64,000 nucleotides of DNA from an uncultured Ectothiorhodospiraceae bacterium (lineage in GTDB: Bacteria; Pseudomonadota; Gammaproteobacteria; UBA9214). The stretch is taken from NCBI GenBank assembly GCA_947259415.1, contig CAMYMI010000002.1, positions 124,001-188,000 on the forward strand. Reading direction: 5' to 3'. The translations under genes were made by a program, and so were the position numbers. Below the pieces are notes generated by a model. It saw only the letters and a list, made by a program, of their open reading frames with translations. It searched no databases and had not been told where the DNA came from. This document shows, one piece after another, positions 41,460-51,390 of this stretch (position 1 is the first letter of the stretch; each line of letters starts with the position of its first letter).

Positions 41460-43406
41460 TCAGGCAATCTCGCCGGGATAATCGGCGATGCCCGGATTTT
41501 CTGCCACACCGACCAGCTTGGGGTGGTTGATCTTGGGCAGCACCAGCACATCGTCCTCGCCCTTGGTGGCAACGATGTAATCCCTCACCACGTCCCACAT
41601 CAGGCGACCTTCCGGTGCCCGGCCCACGGAGGCCCAGCCGGCCACCTTGTAGGTCTCATCCGGTTCGATCAGGTGACCGTTGTCCAGGCGTGCCTCGGTG
41701 AGGCGTTCATACAGGGGCTTGGAGGGATCGATGGTGTAGTCCAGACCGCCGACGCGCACCATGTCACCGCCGGACTGCAGGTAGGGATCGGGATCGAACA
41801 GGTTGTCCGCCACACCCTCGAGGATGTTCATCAGGTCCTGGCCTTTCATCTCCGATACATAGGTCTCGCCGTAGGTCATGGCGCACTGGGTCATGACGTC
41901 TTCCATGGTGATCCAGTCGCCCTTCAGGGTGCTGGTGCCCCAGCGCACCCCGGCCGACAGGGCGACATCGGCGCCGTACTCATGGCGCAGGGCATTGCAC
42001 AGGACCTGGTCCCAGGTCCCCATGAAGTTGCCGCGCCGGTACAGGGTACGGTCGGCGATGGCGAGCTTCTCGCCGAGGATATCGGCGTAGGTCTTGCCGA
42101 CCCGGGACGGGTTGTAGAAAAACTCGCTGTTACGGCTCTCGACGACCTTTTCGTCATACTTCGTTTGCCGCATCTGGTCGATGTAGGCCTGCATTTCCTT
42201 GTCGGCCGGCAGCCAGTCCGAGATGATCGGCATCATCTTGTAATGCATCGCATTGATCTTGCCGTCACCGATATCGAAGTCCATGACGCCCAGGTACTTG
42301 CTGTTGGAGCCCGCGTTGGTCACCAGGCAGGTATTGCCCTCGACATTCTTCACTTCGACCGGTTTGGGTATGCCGTCGTGGGTGTGACCACCGAACACCG
42401 CATTCAGGCCGGGTACGCGTTCTGCCATCTTGATGTCCACATCCATGCCGTTATGCGACAGCAGCACGATGGCGTCCGGCTTCTCGTCGGCGCGAATGTC
42501 TTCGACCAGTGAGATCATGTCGTCTTCGCGCAGGCCGAATGACCAGTCCGGGAAGAACTCCTGCGGGTTGGCATTGGCGGTACGCGGGAAGGCCTGGCCC
42601 ACCACGCAGATGCGTGCCCCGCCGACGTTCTTGATGACGTAGGGCCGGAAGGCGTGACCGGTGTCCTCGTTATAGAGGCCGCGGCCATCGAATTTTTCCA
42701 CCATGGTGGCGTACTCGTCACCGAACAGGGCATCCTCCTTGACGCGGACGTTCTGGCCGATGAAGTCACCCTTGAACAGCGCGACATTACTGAGCACCTC
42801 GTCCTCGCGGTAGGTGAACTCCCAATGCCCGACCATGACATCCAGGCCGAGGAGATTGGAGGCCTCGACCATGTCGACCCCGCGGGTCCACAACGAGGTG
42901 CCGGAACCCTGCCACAGGTCCCCGCCATCAAGGGTCAGGGTGTTCTCACGGCCGCCGGCCTTCTCGCGCATGCGGTCAAGCAGCGTCTTCATGTGGGCAT
43001 AGCCACCGGTGCGGCCATACTTGCGTGCCGCATTCTCGAAGTCCAGGTAGGTGTAGGCATAGGCCTCGGGTGAGTCGGTGCTCAGTCCCATCTTGTCCAA
43101 CAGGCCCTTGCCGACGATATGCGGCGGACGACCATAGGCATCCCCAACGCCCAGGTTGACGTTCGGCTCACGAAAGAAAACGGGATTCAGCTGGCCATGC
43201 ACATCGGTAATGTGCAGGATACGCGCATTGCCCTGCATGGGCAGATCATAAAATCCCCCTGAGGGGTCGGTGCTGACCGCAGGCTCAGTGGCCGGCGTCG
43301 GGGCAGGCGCCCCGTTATCGGACTTGCTGCAGGCGATGAGTCCCGGGCCTGCGACGGCACCGGCACCCAGAATTTTCAGGAATTCTCTACGATCAAATGG
43401 AGGCAT
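41460..43406 (-). CDS. soxB: SoxB, thiosulfohydrolase
   Basis: A 648-aa periplasmic dimanganese hydrolase that releases sulfate from the SoxYZ-bound cysteine S-thiosulfonate. A twin-arginine signal R-R-E-F-L-K leads, with a cysteine at the cleavage region (L-I-A-C). Family blocks: T-D-V-H-G-Q-L-N-P-V-F-F-R-E-P with metal ligands D and H, and D-G-G-D-L-W-Q-G-S-G-T-S-L-W-T-R-G near residue 160; a later H-x-H pair lies in F-G-G-H-T-H-D-G. ATG 43406 is used because AGGGTGAG precedes it and the Tat motif follows. soxB is about 9 kb from soxAXYZ, as often in gamma sulfur oxidisers. Confidence 0.93.
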   Translation of the reverse strand: MPPFDRREFLKILGAGAVAGPGLIACSKSDNGAPAPTPATEPAVSTDPSGGFYDLPMQGNARILHITDVHGQLNPVFFREPNVNLGVGDAYGRPPHIVGKGLLDKMGLSTDSPEAYAYTYLDFENAARKYGRTGGYAHMKTLLDRMREKAGGRENTLTLDGGDLWQGSGTSLWTRGVDMVEASNLLGLDVMVGHWEFTYREDEVLSNVALFKGDFIGQNVRVKEDALFGDEYATMVEKFDGRGLYNEDTGHAFRPYVIKNVGGARICVVGQAFPRTANANPQEFFPDWSFGLREDDMISLVEDIRADEKPDAIVLLSHNGMDVDIKMAERVPGLNAVFGGHTHDGIPKPVEVKNVEGNTCLVTNAGSNSKYLGVMDFDIGDGKINAMHYKMMPIISDWLPADKEMQAYIDQMRQTKYDEKVVESRNSEFFYNPSRVGKTYADILGEKLAIADRTLYRRGNFMGTWDQVLCNALRHEYGADVALSAGVRWGTSTLKGDWITMEDVMTQCAMTYGETYVSEMKGQDLMNILEGVADNLFDPDPYLQSGGDMVRVGGLDYTIDPSKPLYERLTEARLDNGHLIEPDETYKVAGWASVGRAPEGRLMWDVVRDYIVATKGEDDVLVLPKINHPKLVGVAENPGIADYPGEIA

Positions 43407-43692
43407 AATCTCACCCTTGTTGTTTTCGTCTGGAAGAAACAAGCACTGTCATGGCAAGCAGGTTTATCGATAGCAACTCACGGCCAGCCCCACCTGAGGC
43501 CTGTGATGCCATACCGATACAAGCGCCACGGGACTGCAGATGATAAATCAGCCATATCAATATTGGAATAATCAGTACATGCTTATTTAGTGTATTACCC
43601 TGCTGGCCCCTGGATCCGGTTCATGCCCGCCTGTATTCAGACGGTTTCCACGACTGGCGGACAGCGGTTGCGGAAGCGTATAAAATCCAACC

Positions 43693-44883
43693 ATGTATGT
43701 GACGTTTCCCGTTCCTGTTTTATTCCGGCTTCGGAGATCCTGTTTACTGCTGCTGGTGCTGCTGGTGCTGATGGCCGGCATTATGCTGGCTGCCGTTGCC
43801 CGTGCCGACGTTGTCAAACCCGCGCTGGTCGAAATCAGCGTCAACAGCAACGGCAGCTACCATATCGAGGTGCGAGCCAGCATCGAGGCCCTGCTCACGG
43901 GCATCAATACCCGCTACAGGAACACCCAGGACGCACCCACCGCCGAGGCCTATGATGAACTGCGGGTGCTGCCGGCCGACGAACTGCAAACAGCCTTCGA
44001 GCCCTTCAAGGCGATTTTCACCCGAGAGGTCGTACTGGCCTTTGACGGACAGGCGACACCTTTGACCATCAGCAGGGTCGACATCCCCGAGCCCGGCTAC
44101 CCGAAGGTGCCGCGGATCAGCGTGATTACGCTGGAAGGCAGCGTCGAGCGTTCCAGGGAGAGCGTGACCTGGTATTATCCGGAACGCTTCGGTGATAACG
44201 CGGTCCGTGTGCGCCAGGTGGACGAGGCCAATGAGAAGTGGCACTGGTCAGACTGGCAGTGGCTGCGCAATGACAAGGCGAGCGAATCCTTTTCACTGAC
44301 CGAGGTTTTTACCCGCCAACCCGTCACCAGTGTGATCTCCACCTACCTGGTGGCGGGTTTCTATCATATCCTGCCCCGCGGACTGGACCACATCCTGTTC
44401 ATTATCGGGATCTTCCTGCTCAGTGTACGCATGCGGCCGCTGTTATGGCAGGTCACCATGTTCACGATCGCGCACACCATCACGCTGGGGCTTTCAATGA
44501 ACGGTATCATCAACCTGCCGGACAATATCGTGGAACCATTGATTGCGCTGTCGATTGCCTATATCGGATTCGAGAACGTGATTGCCAGGGAACTGCACAA
44601 AAGCCGGTTGCTGATCGTCTTCTGTTTTGGCCTGCTGCACGGTATGGGTTTTGCCGGTGTGCTGGCAGACTTCGGTATGCCCGATGACGCCTTTCTCACC
44701 GCACTGGTGAGCTTTAACGTGGGTGTTGAATTCGGCCAGCTGGCTGTGATTTTACTGGCCTTCCTGGCCGTCGGCCTGTGGTTCTCGAATCACCACTGGT
44801 ACCGCCGGGTCATCATCGTCCCGGCCTCCATGGCAATCGCCCTGATCGGTCTCTCCTGGACCTATGACCGGGTTGTGATCTAG
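43693..44883 (+). CDS. HupE/UreJ-like membrane protein, 396 aa
   Basis: An N-terminal signal or anchor (about 12-38) and an extracytoplasmic domain of about 170 residues precede about six transmembrane helices. The membrane part carries the HupE/UreJ_2 signature G-L-D-H-I-L-F-I-I-G, then H-T-I-T-L and G-L-L-H-G-M-G-F-A. HupE and UreJ relatives move nickel or other metals; for this extended subgroup the substrate is not proven. It is divergent from soxB across about 290 bases and ends at a large nested palindrome. Confidence 0.82.
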   Translation: MYVTFPVPVLFRLRRSCLLLLVLLVLMAGIMLAAVARADVVKPALVEISVNSNGSYHIEVRASIEALLTGINTRYRNTQDAPTAEAYDELRVLPADELQTAFEPFKAIFTREVVLAFDGQATPLTISRVDIPEPGYPKVPRISVITLEGSVERSRESVTWYYPERFGDNAVRVRQVDEANEKWHWSDWQWLRNDKASESFSLTEVFTRQPVTSVISTYLVAGFYHILPRGLDHILFIIGIFLLSVRMRPLLWQVTMFTIAHTITLGLSMNGIINLPDNIVEPLIALSIAYIGFENVIARELHKSRLLIVFCFGLLHGMGFAGVLADFGMPDDAFLTALVSFNVGVEFGQLAVILLAFLAVGLWFSNHHWYRRVIIVPASMAIALIGLSWTYDRVVI

Positions 44884-44887
44884 AAAA

Positions 44888-45045
44888 AAGGGTAAAAAAG
44901 GGGACATTCTACTTTTGTAATTAATAGTAGGTCGGGTTAGGCGCGCAGCGCCGTAACCCGACACTTGGGTTCGTCGGATTACGCTTACGCTAATCCGACC
45001 TAACGGTTTGGTTTTGAAAAAGTAGAATGTCCCTTTTTTACCCTT
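44888..45045. repeat. nested palindromes: outer REP arms around an inner repeat pair
   Basis: Outer arms: AGGGTAAAAAAGGGGACATT... (44888-44916) and the complement at 45015-45045. Inside lie GTCGGGTTAGGCGCGC/GGCGCTGCG-type (44930-44960) and GTCGGATTACGC/GCTAATCCGAC (44974-45000) palindromes. The inner part recurs at 60717-60793. With T-runs on both strands the outer arms could also terminate the convergent hupE-like and galU transcripts. Confidence 0.8.
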
Positions 45046-45056
45046 CGTCGTCGCTC

Positions 45057-45824
45057 TCAGTCGCAATTGCCGCACTGGGTGAAGAAGTAGTTGGTGGCTT
45101 CCACGAAACCTGCCACACTGCCGCAGTCAAAACGCCGGCCGTCGAACTTGTAGGCCAGTACCATGTTTTCCCGGGCCTGGGTTTGCAGGGCATCGGTAAT
45201 CTGCAATTCGCCGTTCTTGCCGGGCGGGGTACGGCGCAGGATGTCGAAGATGTCCGGGGTCAGGATGTAGCGCCCGATGATGGCGAGGTTGCTGGGGGCC
45301 TCGTCTGCTGTGGGCTTCTCGACCATGGACGAGATCATGTAGATGTTTTCCTCGAGCTGGTTGCCGGCGATGACACCGTACTTGTGCACATCCTGCGGCT
45401 CCACCTCCTCGATGGCCAGGATACTGCAGCGGTATTTTTCATAGAGCCGGGCCATCTGGGTCATGACGCCGAGCTCATTACCGACGCACAGGTCATCCGC
45501 CAGGATCACCCCGAAGGGCTCATTGCCGATCAGGGTCTCGCCGGTGAGGATGGCGTCTCCCAGGCCGCGCATCTCGATCTGGCGGGTATAGGCGAAGGTG
45601 CATTCACTGATGACCTTGCGAATGCTTTCCAGACGGTCTTCCTTGGGGGTGCCGCTGATCTGGTGCTCCAGTTCGTAACTGATATCGAAGTGGTCCTCGA
45701 GGGCGCGTTTGCCGCGGCCGGTGATGATGGCGATGTTCTTCATGCCGGCATCCATGGCCTCTTCGACACCGTACTGGATGAGCGGCTTGTCCAGTACCGG
45801 CATGACCTCCTTGGGCATGGCCTT
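45057..45824 (-). pseudogene. galU: galU, UTP-glucose-1-phosphate uridylyltransferase, broken 5' end
   Basis: The frame is GalU from K-A-M-P-K-E-V-M-P-V-L-D-K-P-L-I-Q onward and includes G-L-G-D-A-I-L, V-E-K-P-x-x-D-E-A-P-S-N-L-A-I-I-G-R-Y and R-R-F-D-C-G-S. The N-terminal block that binds the nucleotide (A-G-x-G-T-R-x-L-P-A-T) is missing: in frame upstream of K-A-M-P-K-E are only His-rich codons and the stop of glycerate kinase 17 bases away. The translatable part starts at ATG 45818 (253 aa). Without that loop the enzyme should not work. The end of the upstream gene weakly resembles the lost block, so decay by indels is possible. Another galU may exist elsewhere. Confidence 0.75.
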
Positions 45825-45840
45825 GTGATCATGGTGATGT

Positions 45841-47004
45841 TTATTGGTTGTCCTGGGCAGGCAATCGGGTATTGTACCCTGCGAGGAAGCAACGCAGGAC
45901 CTGTTCGGTTGCCGCGGCCAGGTATTGACCGGCGTCCTGCATTGCCTGCTCCAGATTTACCGGCCCCGGGCACAGACTGAAGCTGGCGTCGATGCCGGTG
46001 GCCAGCAGGGTCTCCGAGCCGGGGCCCAGGCTGCCGGCCAGGGCCAGGCAGGGGATGCCCAAGGCGCGGGCCCGGGTCGCAACTGCCGCCGGTGCCTTGC
46101 CATGGCGGGTTTGTTCATCCAGCCGGCCCTCGGCGGTCAGTACCAGGTCCGCGCCGGCCAGGGCCTGCTTCAGCTCCAGCAATTCCAGTACCAGCTCGGC
46201 ACCCGGTGTCAGCTCTGCCTGCAGAAAGGCGATAAGTCCCGCACCCAGCCCACCGGCCGCACCGGCGCCCGGATGCTCGCGTACATCGCGTCCCAGGTCC
46301 TGTTCAATAACATCGGCCAGTTGTGCCAGTCCTGCCTCGAGCTGGATGACCTGTTCGGGGCTGGCACCCTTTTGCGGGGCAAAGACCCTGGCGGCACCGT
46401 GCTCGCCCAATAACGGGTTGTCGACATCGCTGATCACCTGAATGTCGACCTGCCCCAGTCGCGGGTCCAGCCCATCGAGCCTGATGTTATTGATCTGCGC
46501 GAGCGAGGCCCCGTCTCCCGGTAATTCGTTACCGGCCTGGTCCAGGAACCTGGCACCCAGTGCGCGCGCCATGCCCGTGCCGCCATCATTGGTGGCACTG
46601 CCGCCGATGCCGAGAATGATGCGTGCGGCACCCCGATCCAGTGCCGCCTTGACCAATTCACCGACACCAAAGCTGGTGGCGTTGAGCGGGTTGTACCGGT
46701 CCGGGGTCAGCAGGGCGAGTCCTGCCGCCGTCGCCATCTCGATCACGGCGAGGCATCGGGACGGGTCGTAAAGGAAACCGGCCTCGACCGGTGTGTTCAA
46801 GGGACCGGTCACGCTCAGGGGTAGCCGCTCCACCTGCAGGACGTCTTCCAGCACCTCCAGCAGTCCATCACCGCCGTCGGCTACCGGTAACAGCAGAAGT
46901 TTTGCCTGTGGTGCTGCCCGACGCACACCACGGGCCATGGCCTCCGCCGCCGCCCGCGCTGACAGGCTGCCTTTCAGGGCATTCGGGGCAATGACAATCT
47001 TCAA
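45841..47004 (-). CDS. garK: glycerate kinase
   Basis: A 387-aa glycerate 2-kinase (GarK/GlxK family), phosphorylating D-glycerate to 2-phosphoglycerate. Start is TTG 47004, where the family sequence begins (L-K-I-V-I-A-P-N-A-L-K-G-S-L); upstream codons overlap the kinase gene and do not fit. Blocks P-V-A-D-G-G-D-G, G-I-G-G-S-A-T-N-D-G-G-T-G and G-A-G-A-A-G-G-L-G-A-G are visible, as is T-A-E-G-R-L-D-E-Q-T. It starts 38 bases after the CHASE2 kinase stop. The last 15 residues (C-F-L-A-G-Y-N-T-R-L-P-A-Q) look like a damaged GalU start, noted separately. Confidence 0.87.
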   Translation of the reverse strand: MKIVIAPNALKGSLSARAAAEAMARGVRRAAPQAKLLLLPVADGGDGLLEVLEDVLQVERLPLSVTGPLNTPVEAGFLYDPSRCLAVIEMATAAGLALLTPDRYNPLNATSFGVGELVKAALDRGAARIILGIGGSATNDGGTGMARALGARFLDQAGNELPGDGASLAQINNIRLDGLDPRLGQVDIQVISDVDNPLLGEHGAARVFAPQKGASPEQVIQLEAGLAQLADVIEQDLGRDVREHPGAGAAGGLGAGLIAFLQAELTPGAELVLELLELKQALAGADLVLTAEGRLDEQTRHGKAPAAVATRARALGIPCLALAGSLGPGSETLLATGIDASFSLCPGPVNLEQAMQDAGQYLAAATEQVLRCFLAGYNTRLPAQDNQ

Positions 47005-47041
47005 ATCGTGGCGAGCCTTGTGTGGTGACTGGTTGTGTTGA

Positions 47042-49675
47042 TCAGTTGCCCGGTTCCCCTGTCGGCAATGCGATACAGAATCGCGAGCCCTTGCCGGGGG
47101 TGCTGCTGACGTCCACCCGGCCATGGTGCCGCTGCACTGTTGCCTTGACCAACGCCAGTCCCAGCCCGGCACCGCTCTGGGCACTGAGTTTCCATTGCGA
47201 GCCGCGCCGGAAGCGGTTGAACAGCGTAGACAGTTCTTCCGCCGGGATACCGTGGCCCTGGTCGTGCACGCAGCAACGGTATTCCTGCTGCTCCTTATAC
47301 AGCTGTATGGTTATCACGCCATTTTCCGGACTGTACTTGATGGCATTGGTCAGTAGGTTGGTGATGGACCGGCCCAGCAGGTCGGCATTTCCGTGGATCC
47401 ATGCCTCGTCGAGTTCCGTCTCCACGTCCAGCCGCATTTTTCGCGCCTGTGCCATACCCCATACCTCTTCGCGGGCGCTGTTGATGATGTCCAGAAGATT
47501 GGCCTCACTGAATACCAGCTCATCGTCACTTTCGGCGCGCGCCAGCTGCAGGAACTGTTCCGACAGGTGAATGGCACGGTTTGCGTAGTCGTCCATGCGG
47601 TTGAGCAGCTGCTGCTGTTCCTCGGACAATCCCCTGGCGCGTGCCAGTTCCACCAGCGCCAGCAGGGAGACCATGGGTGAGCGCAGGTCGTGGGAAAGAA
47701 AACTCACGGCCTCGATGCGGCGGCGTTCACTGTTTTTCAGTTCGCTGATGTCGGACAGGATAATGATGGCCCCGCCAGGGCTGTCCGGTGTATGTGATAT
47801 GGGTGTGATCTGCACCATTAAATCCAGGCCTGCCTGGTTGCGGGTATTGAGCTGAGCCGATGTCTTCTCAAGCAGTACCTGTTTCAGATAGCCGTTCCAG
47901 TCGATCTGATCATGCTGTCCGAGTGACCGGAGCGCTTGTGTCGCATCTTGCCCCCGGATGCTGTGCTGGTTCTCGACAGCCAGGAAACGCTTTGCCTTGT
48001 GATTCAGCAGAGTCACTACACCGAATTCATCGGTAACCAGGATGCCGTCGGCCATTTGGGCGAGACTGTCATCGATGAACTGGTACATCGAGCGCACCCG
48101 CTCGGTGGCGTGCTGCACCTGTTCAATACGTGTCTGTACCAGCTCGGATGAGCTGAAGGTCACCGGCTCCTCCCGTGCCGTATGACGCTGGATCAGCCGG
48201 TCCAGCAGAGCCAGTTCGCTCGCTGCCAGCGGTTTGCCAGACTGCAGTTGAATGGCAAGCAGTAATCTATTCTCGCCATCAGTGATAGCTGTTTGCATGT
48301 AATCGCCATTGCGTGTCCAGGTCCCCCGGAGGATCGGGGCAGTGACGGACGACAGGCATTGCCCGTGTTGCGCAACGGGCCTGCCATCAGGGTCTGAAAT
48401 ACACCAGCCACCGAGTCCCAGGATATTCACCAGGGATTCCAGCGAGGCCTCCAGGGAGGCGCGCGTAGGGATTTGCGGGGCCAGTTCGTATGCGGTGAGC
48501 CGTTTAAGCTCAGTGCCAAGATACTTCAGTGCGTTATCGAGACGTCTCGAGTTCCACAAGGGAAAACTCATGGCCAGGGCAAGCAGTGCTGCAGTCGGGG
48601 GCAGCCACTGGTGCATTACGGTCAGTATGGCCGTGCTGGCGGCCAGGCAGACCAGAATCAATATGCCGGTGATGGCCAGGTTGGTATGCGGCAGAAAGCG
48701 CTGGAAGAATATAAAAGGCAATATCGCAAAAAAAGCCGAAAACATGAGCTTCCACTTGAGCTCAACCGGACTGATGACGATCCCTTTTTGCAGTGCATCG
48801 AGGATATTGGCATTGATCTCCACACCGGACATGGGCTCGTTCAGGCCTGACAGAGGTGTCGGCAGGTAGTCGCCCAGGCCCGCTGCAGTGGCGCCGATCA
48901 GGACGAACTTGTTATCAAACGTGCCGGGCAGGTACTCCCGGTTCAGGACCTGCCGGTAGGAGATGCGCCTGAAGTGCCCCGGTGGCCCGGCAAAGGGTAT
49001 CAGGACGGGATTCTCCCGGACCCAGCTATGCGGTGCGACCGCTGCCTGAGAGCCGCTGGCGCTTGAAACTGGCAGCCTGTCTGCATGCTCCGGTCGGCCG
49101 CTCCTGAGCAGGGTCAGCGCCAGGGTTTCCCAGTGCGGTGACCCCAGCCCCTCGTTGAGGAAGACCTGGCGGGCAATGCCATCGCGATCAATCTCGATGT
49201 GGACATGCCCGAGTCCGGAGGCCGCCCCACTCAGAGAGGTGAGCGGCAGGGTCTCGATAAACTGCCCGCCAAGACGCGACTGTTCGATCACGACAGGCAT
49301 GATGACATTGCGGTTATTTTCCAGGGCGTCGGCCAGTGCCGCGTCGGAGAGCGGGTCCAGGGAGTCGGGTTCGGCCAGGATGATGTCAAAGCCGATAGCC
49401 AGGGGTTGTTCGTCAGACAAGGCTTTCAGTAATTTTGCATGGACGCTCCTCGGCCAGGGCCAGCGTCCGATCGCGGTGAGGCTTTCTTCATCAACCGAGA
49501 TAATGACGATATTCTCAGCTGCGGGCCTCGACCAGAAGCGCAACTGGGCGTCGTAGATTACCCGGTCCAGGCGCCAGAGCCAGTCCTGGTGGATCAGCAG
49601 GACTGTTAGTAGTGCCAGTAATAAAGGTAGAACCAGGCGGTCGGTGCGGGCGTTGCCGCCCCTGAAGCGTTGCAT
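47042..49675 (-). CDS. CHASE2-domain sensor histidine kinase
   Basis: An 877-aa membrane kinase. One N-terminal helix (about 13-28) precedes a CHASE2 sensor domain (about 30-295; V-D-E-x-S-L, G-R-W-P-W-P-R, F-D-I-I-L-A-E). Three transmembrane helices (about 300-370) follow, then a PAS-like region (about 540-640), the HisKA box S-H-D-L-R-S-P near 658 and a HATPase_c domain ending G-A-G-L-G-L-A-L-V. CHASE2 binds unknown periplasmic signals. Its ATG overlaps the stop of the FecR/LysM gene by one base (TGATG), so the two are translated together, and the response regulator lies upstream. Confidence 0.9.
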   Translation of the reverse strand: MQRFRGGNARTDRLVLPLLLALLTVLLIHQDWLWRLDRVIYDAQLRFWSRPAAENIVIISVDEESLTAIGRWPWPRSVHAKLLKALSDEQPLAIGFDIILAEPDSLDPLSDAALADALENNRNVIMPVVIEQSRLGGQFIETLPLTSLSGAASGLGHVHIEIDRDGIARQVFLNEGLGSPHWETLALTLLRSGRPEHADRLPVSSASGSQAAVAPHSWVRENPVLIPFAGPPGHFRRISYRQVLNREYLPGTFDNKFVLIGATAAGLGDYLPTPLSGLNEPMSGVEINANILDALQKGIVISPVELKWKLMFSAFFAILPFIFFQRFLPHTNLAITGILILVCLAASTAILTVMHQWLPPTAALLALAMSFPLWNSRRLDNALKYLGTELKRLTAYELAPQIPTRASLEASLESLVNILGLGGWCISDPDGRPVAQHGQCLSSVTAPILRGTWTRNGDYMQTAITDGENRLLLAIQLQSGKPLAASELALLDRLIQRHTAREEPVTFSSSELVQTRIEQVQHATERVRSMYQFIDDSLAQMADGILVTDEFGVVTLLNHKAKRFLAVENQHSIRGQDATQALRSLGQHDQIDWNGYLKQVLLEKTSAQLNTRNQAGLDLMVQITPISHTPDSPGGAIIILSDISELKNSERRRIEAVSFLSHDLRSPMVSLLALVELARARGLSEEQQQLLNRMDDYANRAIHLSEQFLQLARAESDDELVFSEANLLDIINSAREEVWGMAQARKMRLDVETELDEAWIHGNADLLGRSITNLLTNAIKYSPENGVITIQLYKEQQEYRCCVHDQGHGIPAEELSTLFNRFRRGSQWKLSAQSGAGLGLALVKATVQRHHGRVDVSSTPGKGSRFCIALPTGEPGN

Positions 49676-51366
49676 CAGAACAGCAGAATTACCGGGATCA
49701 GAAGCGACCAGTAACTGGTTGGCTGAACAGTGAGCTTTTGCGCCGGTCCGAATTCACCTTCATAGCCGTCAGAGTCGATGGTCTTGGCGCGGAAATAATA
49801 GGTCTCGGGTATCGGCCGTGGCATCGCCACGCGGGGTTCATCGATAACCCTTTCCAGAGTGAGCTGCTCGAAATCGGGATCCTCCGCCATCTGGAACCGG
49901 TAACGGATCTGGTCACCCGCCGATTGCCACTGGATCACCAGTTCATCCTTGCCCACTTCGGGTTCCTTGAAATCCGGGCTGGGTGGTACCGCACGGTATT
50001 CGAACTGATGAGCGTCACTGTACGGGCCCTGTTCACCGCTGGCATCGATGGATGCGGTGCGCCAGAAATAGCGGCCGACGGCGAGCGGCTGGTCGGGTTT
50101 GAAACGTGCCGCGCCGCCAGGGGTGTCATCGTGCAGCAGGGTCGTGAATTCAGCATCGGCAGCAAGCTGGACACGGTAGTTTTTGGCGTCTTCCGGCTCG
50201 GACCAGGTAAATGTGGGGCGTGCATCGCGCAGGGTGGAAGCGTCCCTGGGTTCGACCAGGAACGGCGGAAAGGGGCGCGCATCTACGCTGAAGGCATAGT
50301 CGCCATTCCGGCCTTCCAGCTTGTCATCGTCAATGGCTCGCAGGCGCAGGAAGTAATCCCCGTCAGGCAGGTCATGCCACAGTCCCGAGGCTGTGGTAGT
50401 TTCCCGGTCTGCCAGCAGGGTGGAGAATTCCGCATGATCGGCGACCTGGAAACGGTAGCTGTGCGCGCCGTCAACGGCATTCCATACAAAGGCCAGAGGC
50501 AGGCGCTGATGGATCTCCGGCATGTCGGGGGCATCCGGTGCCGGCAACAATTCCTTGGGCGGTGGTGTCGGCTTTCCCTTTTCTGCCACCACGCCATAAC
50601 CGGCAGGCACGAGCTGGGCGCCGATATCGCCACTGACATTGACCTTGCCTTCAATCACCTCGCTGCGCGATACCGGCTGGGCAGCCTCTGTGCTGACCCT
50701 GAAGTTTGTTCCGCGGACGGCGGCGACCGCGGCGGGGGTGATAATGTGATAACGGCTGCCCGGCCCTTTTGAGGGTTTGACCCGGGTGTCGACCCGCCCC
50801 TGTTGCAGCCGCACACGCGTATCGACCATGCCGGTCCGGTGGTAGCTGCTCAGTGTATCCATGACGACCTCGCTGTCAGACAGGATCAGCAATTCGGAGT
50901 CATCAGCGAAGTTCAGGGTCACATTGCTGTCCGCCGCAGTGCGGATCGTATCGCCACTGTGCAATTCGTGGCCAACGGCAAGCACCTCGCTGCCTTTGCC
51001 GTCAGCACGTATCAGTTTGGCCATGCCCGAGATCTGCATAACCCGTGCCGGTTCGGGCTGCACCTTCAGCCACGCGATGGGTACCCTGATCTTGCTGCCC
51101 GGCGGCATATTACGCGGCCGCTGTATATCGTTCATATCCTGCAGGCGTTTCCAGTACCTGATATCCGTAAGGTAATTCTCGGTGAAGTTCCACAGGGTAT
51201 CGCCGGGACGCATCGTGTAGATCCATTCCTGTGCGTGTGCGGCACCTGCAAGCCCGAACAGGAGGATGATCAGGCCGGCCGCACCGGAAAGACGGTGGGC
51301 GAGGTAGTTTCGCCGGACACTGTCGGGCCGATCGGCATGCCAAGGGGGTAGCTGTGGATTTTTCAT
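49675..51366 (-). CDS. LysM-FecR-Fn3-like periplasmic protein, 563 aa
   Basis: A signal segment at about 25-46 (ends A-H-A-Q). LysM domain at about 48-95 (Y-T-M-R-P-G-D-T-L-W-N), which could bind peptidoglycan; FecR domain at about 140-240 (V-R-G-T-N-F-R-V). Three fibronectin-type segments follow to about 555 (F-x-W-x-x-V/P ... Y-R-F-Q-V-A-D), with a short hydrophobic end. FecR domains relay or sense signals in the envelope. With the CHASE2 kinase and regulator it forms an operon found in several proteobacteria. Confidence 0.82.
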   Translation of the reverse strand: MKNPQLPPWHADRPDSVRRNYLAHRLSGAAGLIILLFGLAGAAHAQEWIYTMRPGDTLWNFTENYLTDIRYWKRLQDMNDIQRPRNMPPGSKIRVPIAWLKVQPEPARVMQISGMAKLIRADGKGSEVLAVGHELHSGDTIRTAADSNVTLNFADDSELLILSDSEVVMDTLSSYHRTGMVDTRVRLQQGRVDTRVKPSKGPGSRYHIITPAAVAAVRGTNFRVSTEAAQPVSRSEVIEGKVNVSGDIGAQLVPAGYGVVAEKGKPTPPPKELLPAPDAPDMPEIHQRLPLAFVWNAVDGAHSYRFQVADHAEFSTLLADRETTTASGLWHDLPDGDYFLRLRAIDDDKLEGRNGDYAFSVDARPFPPFLVEPRDASTLRDARPTFTWSEPEDAKNYRVQLAADAEFTTLLHDDTPGGAARFKPDQPLAVGRYFWRTASIDASGEQGPYSDAHQFEYRAVPPSPDFKEPEVGKDELVIQWQSAGDQIRYRFQMAEDPDFEQLTLERVIDEPRVAMPRPIPETYYFRAKTIDSDGYEGEFGPAQKLTVQPTSYWSLLIPVILLF

Positions 51367-51390
51367 GGAACTCTACATGCTACGGTTCAT

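Noticed and set aside
41442-42512. Long plus-strand frame opposite soxB
   Set aside because: It mirrors the soxB frame on the other strand in high-GC sequence; no ribosome-binding site or domain supports it.
47005-47184. N-terminal extension of glycerate kinase
   Set aside because: Those codons overlap the CHASE2 kinase end and show no family similarity; the family starts at TTG 47004.
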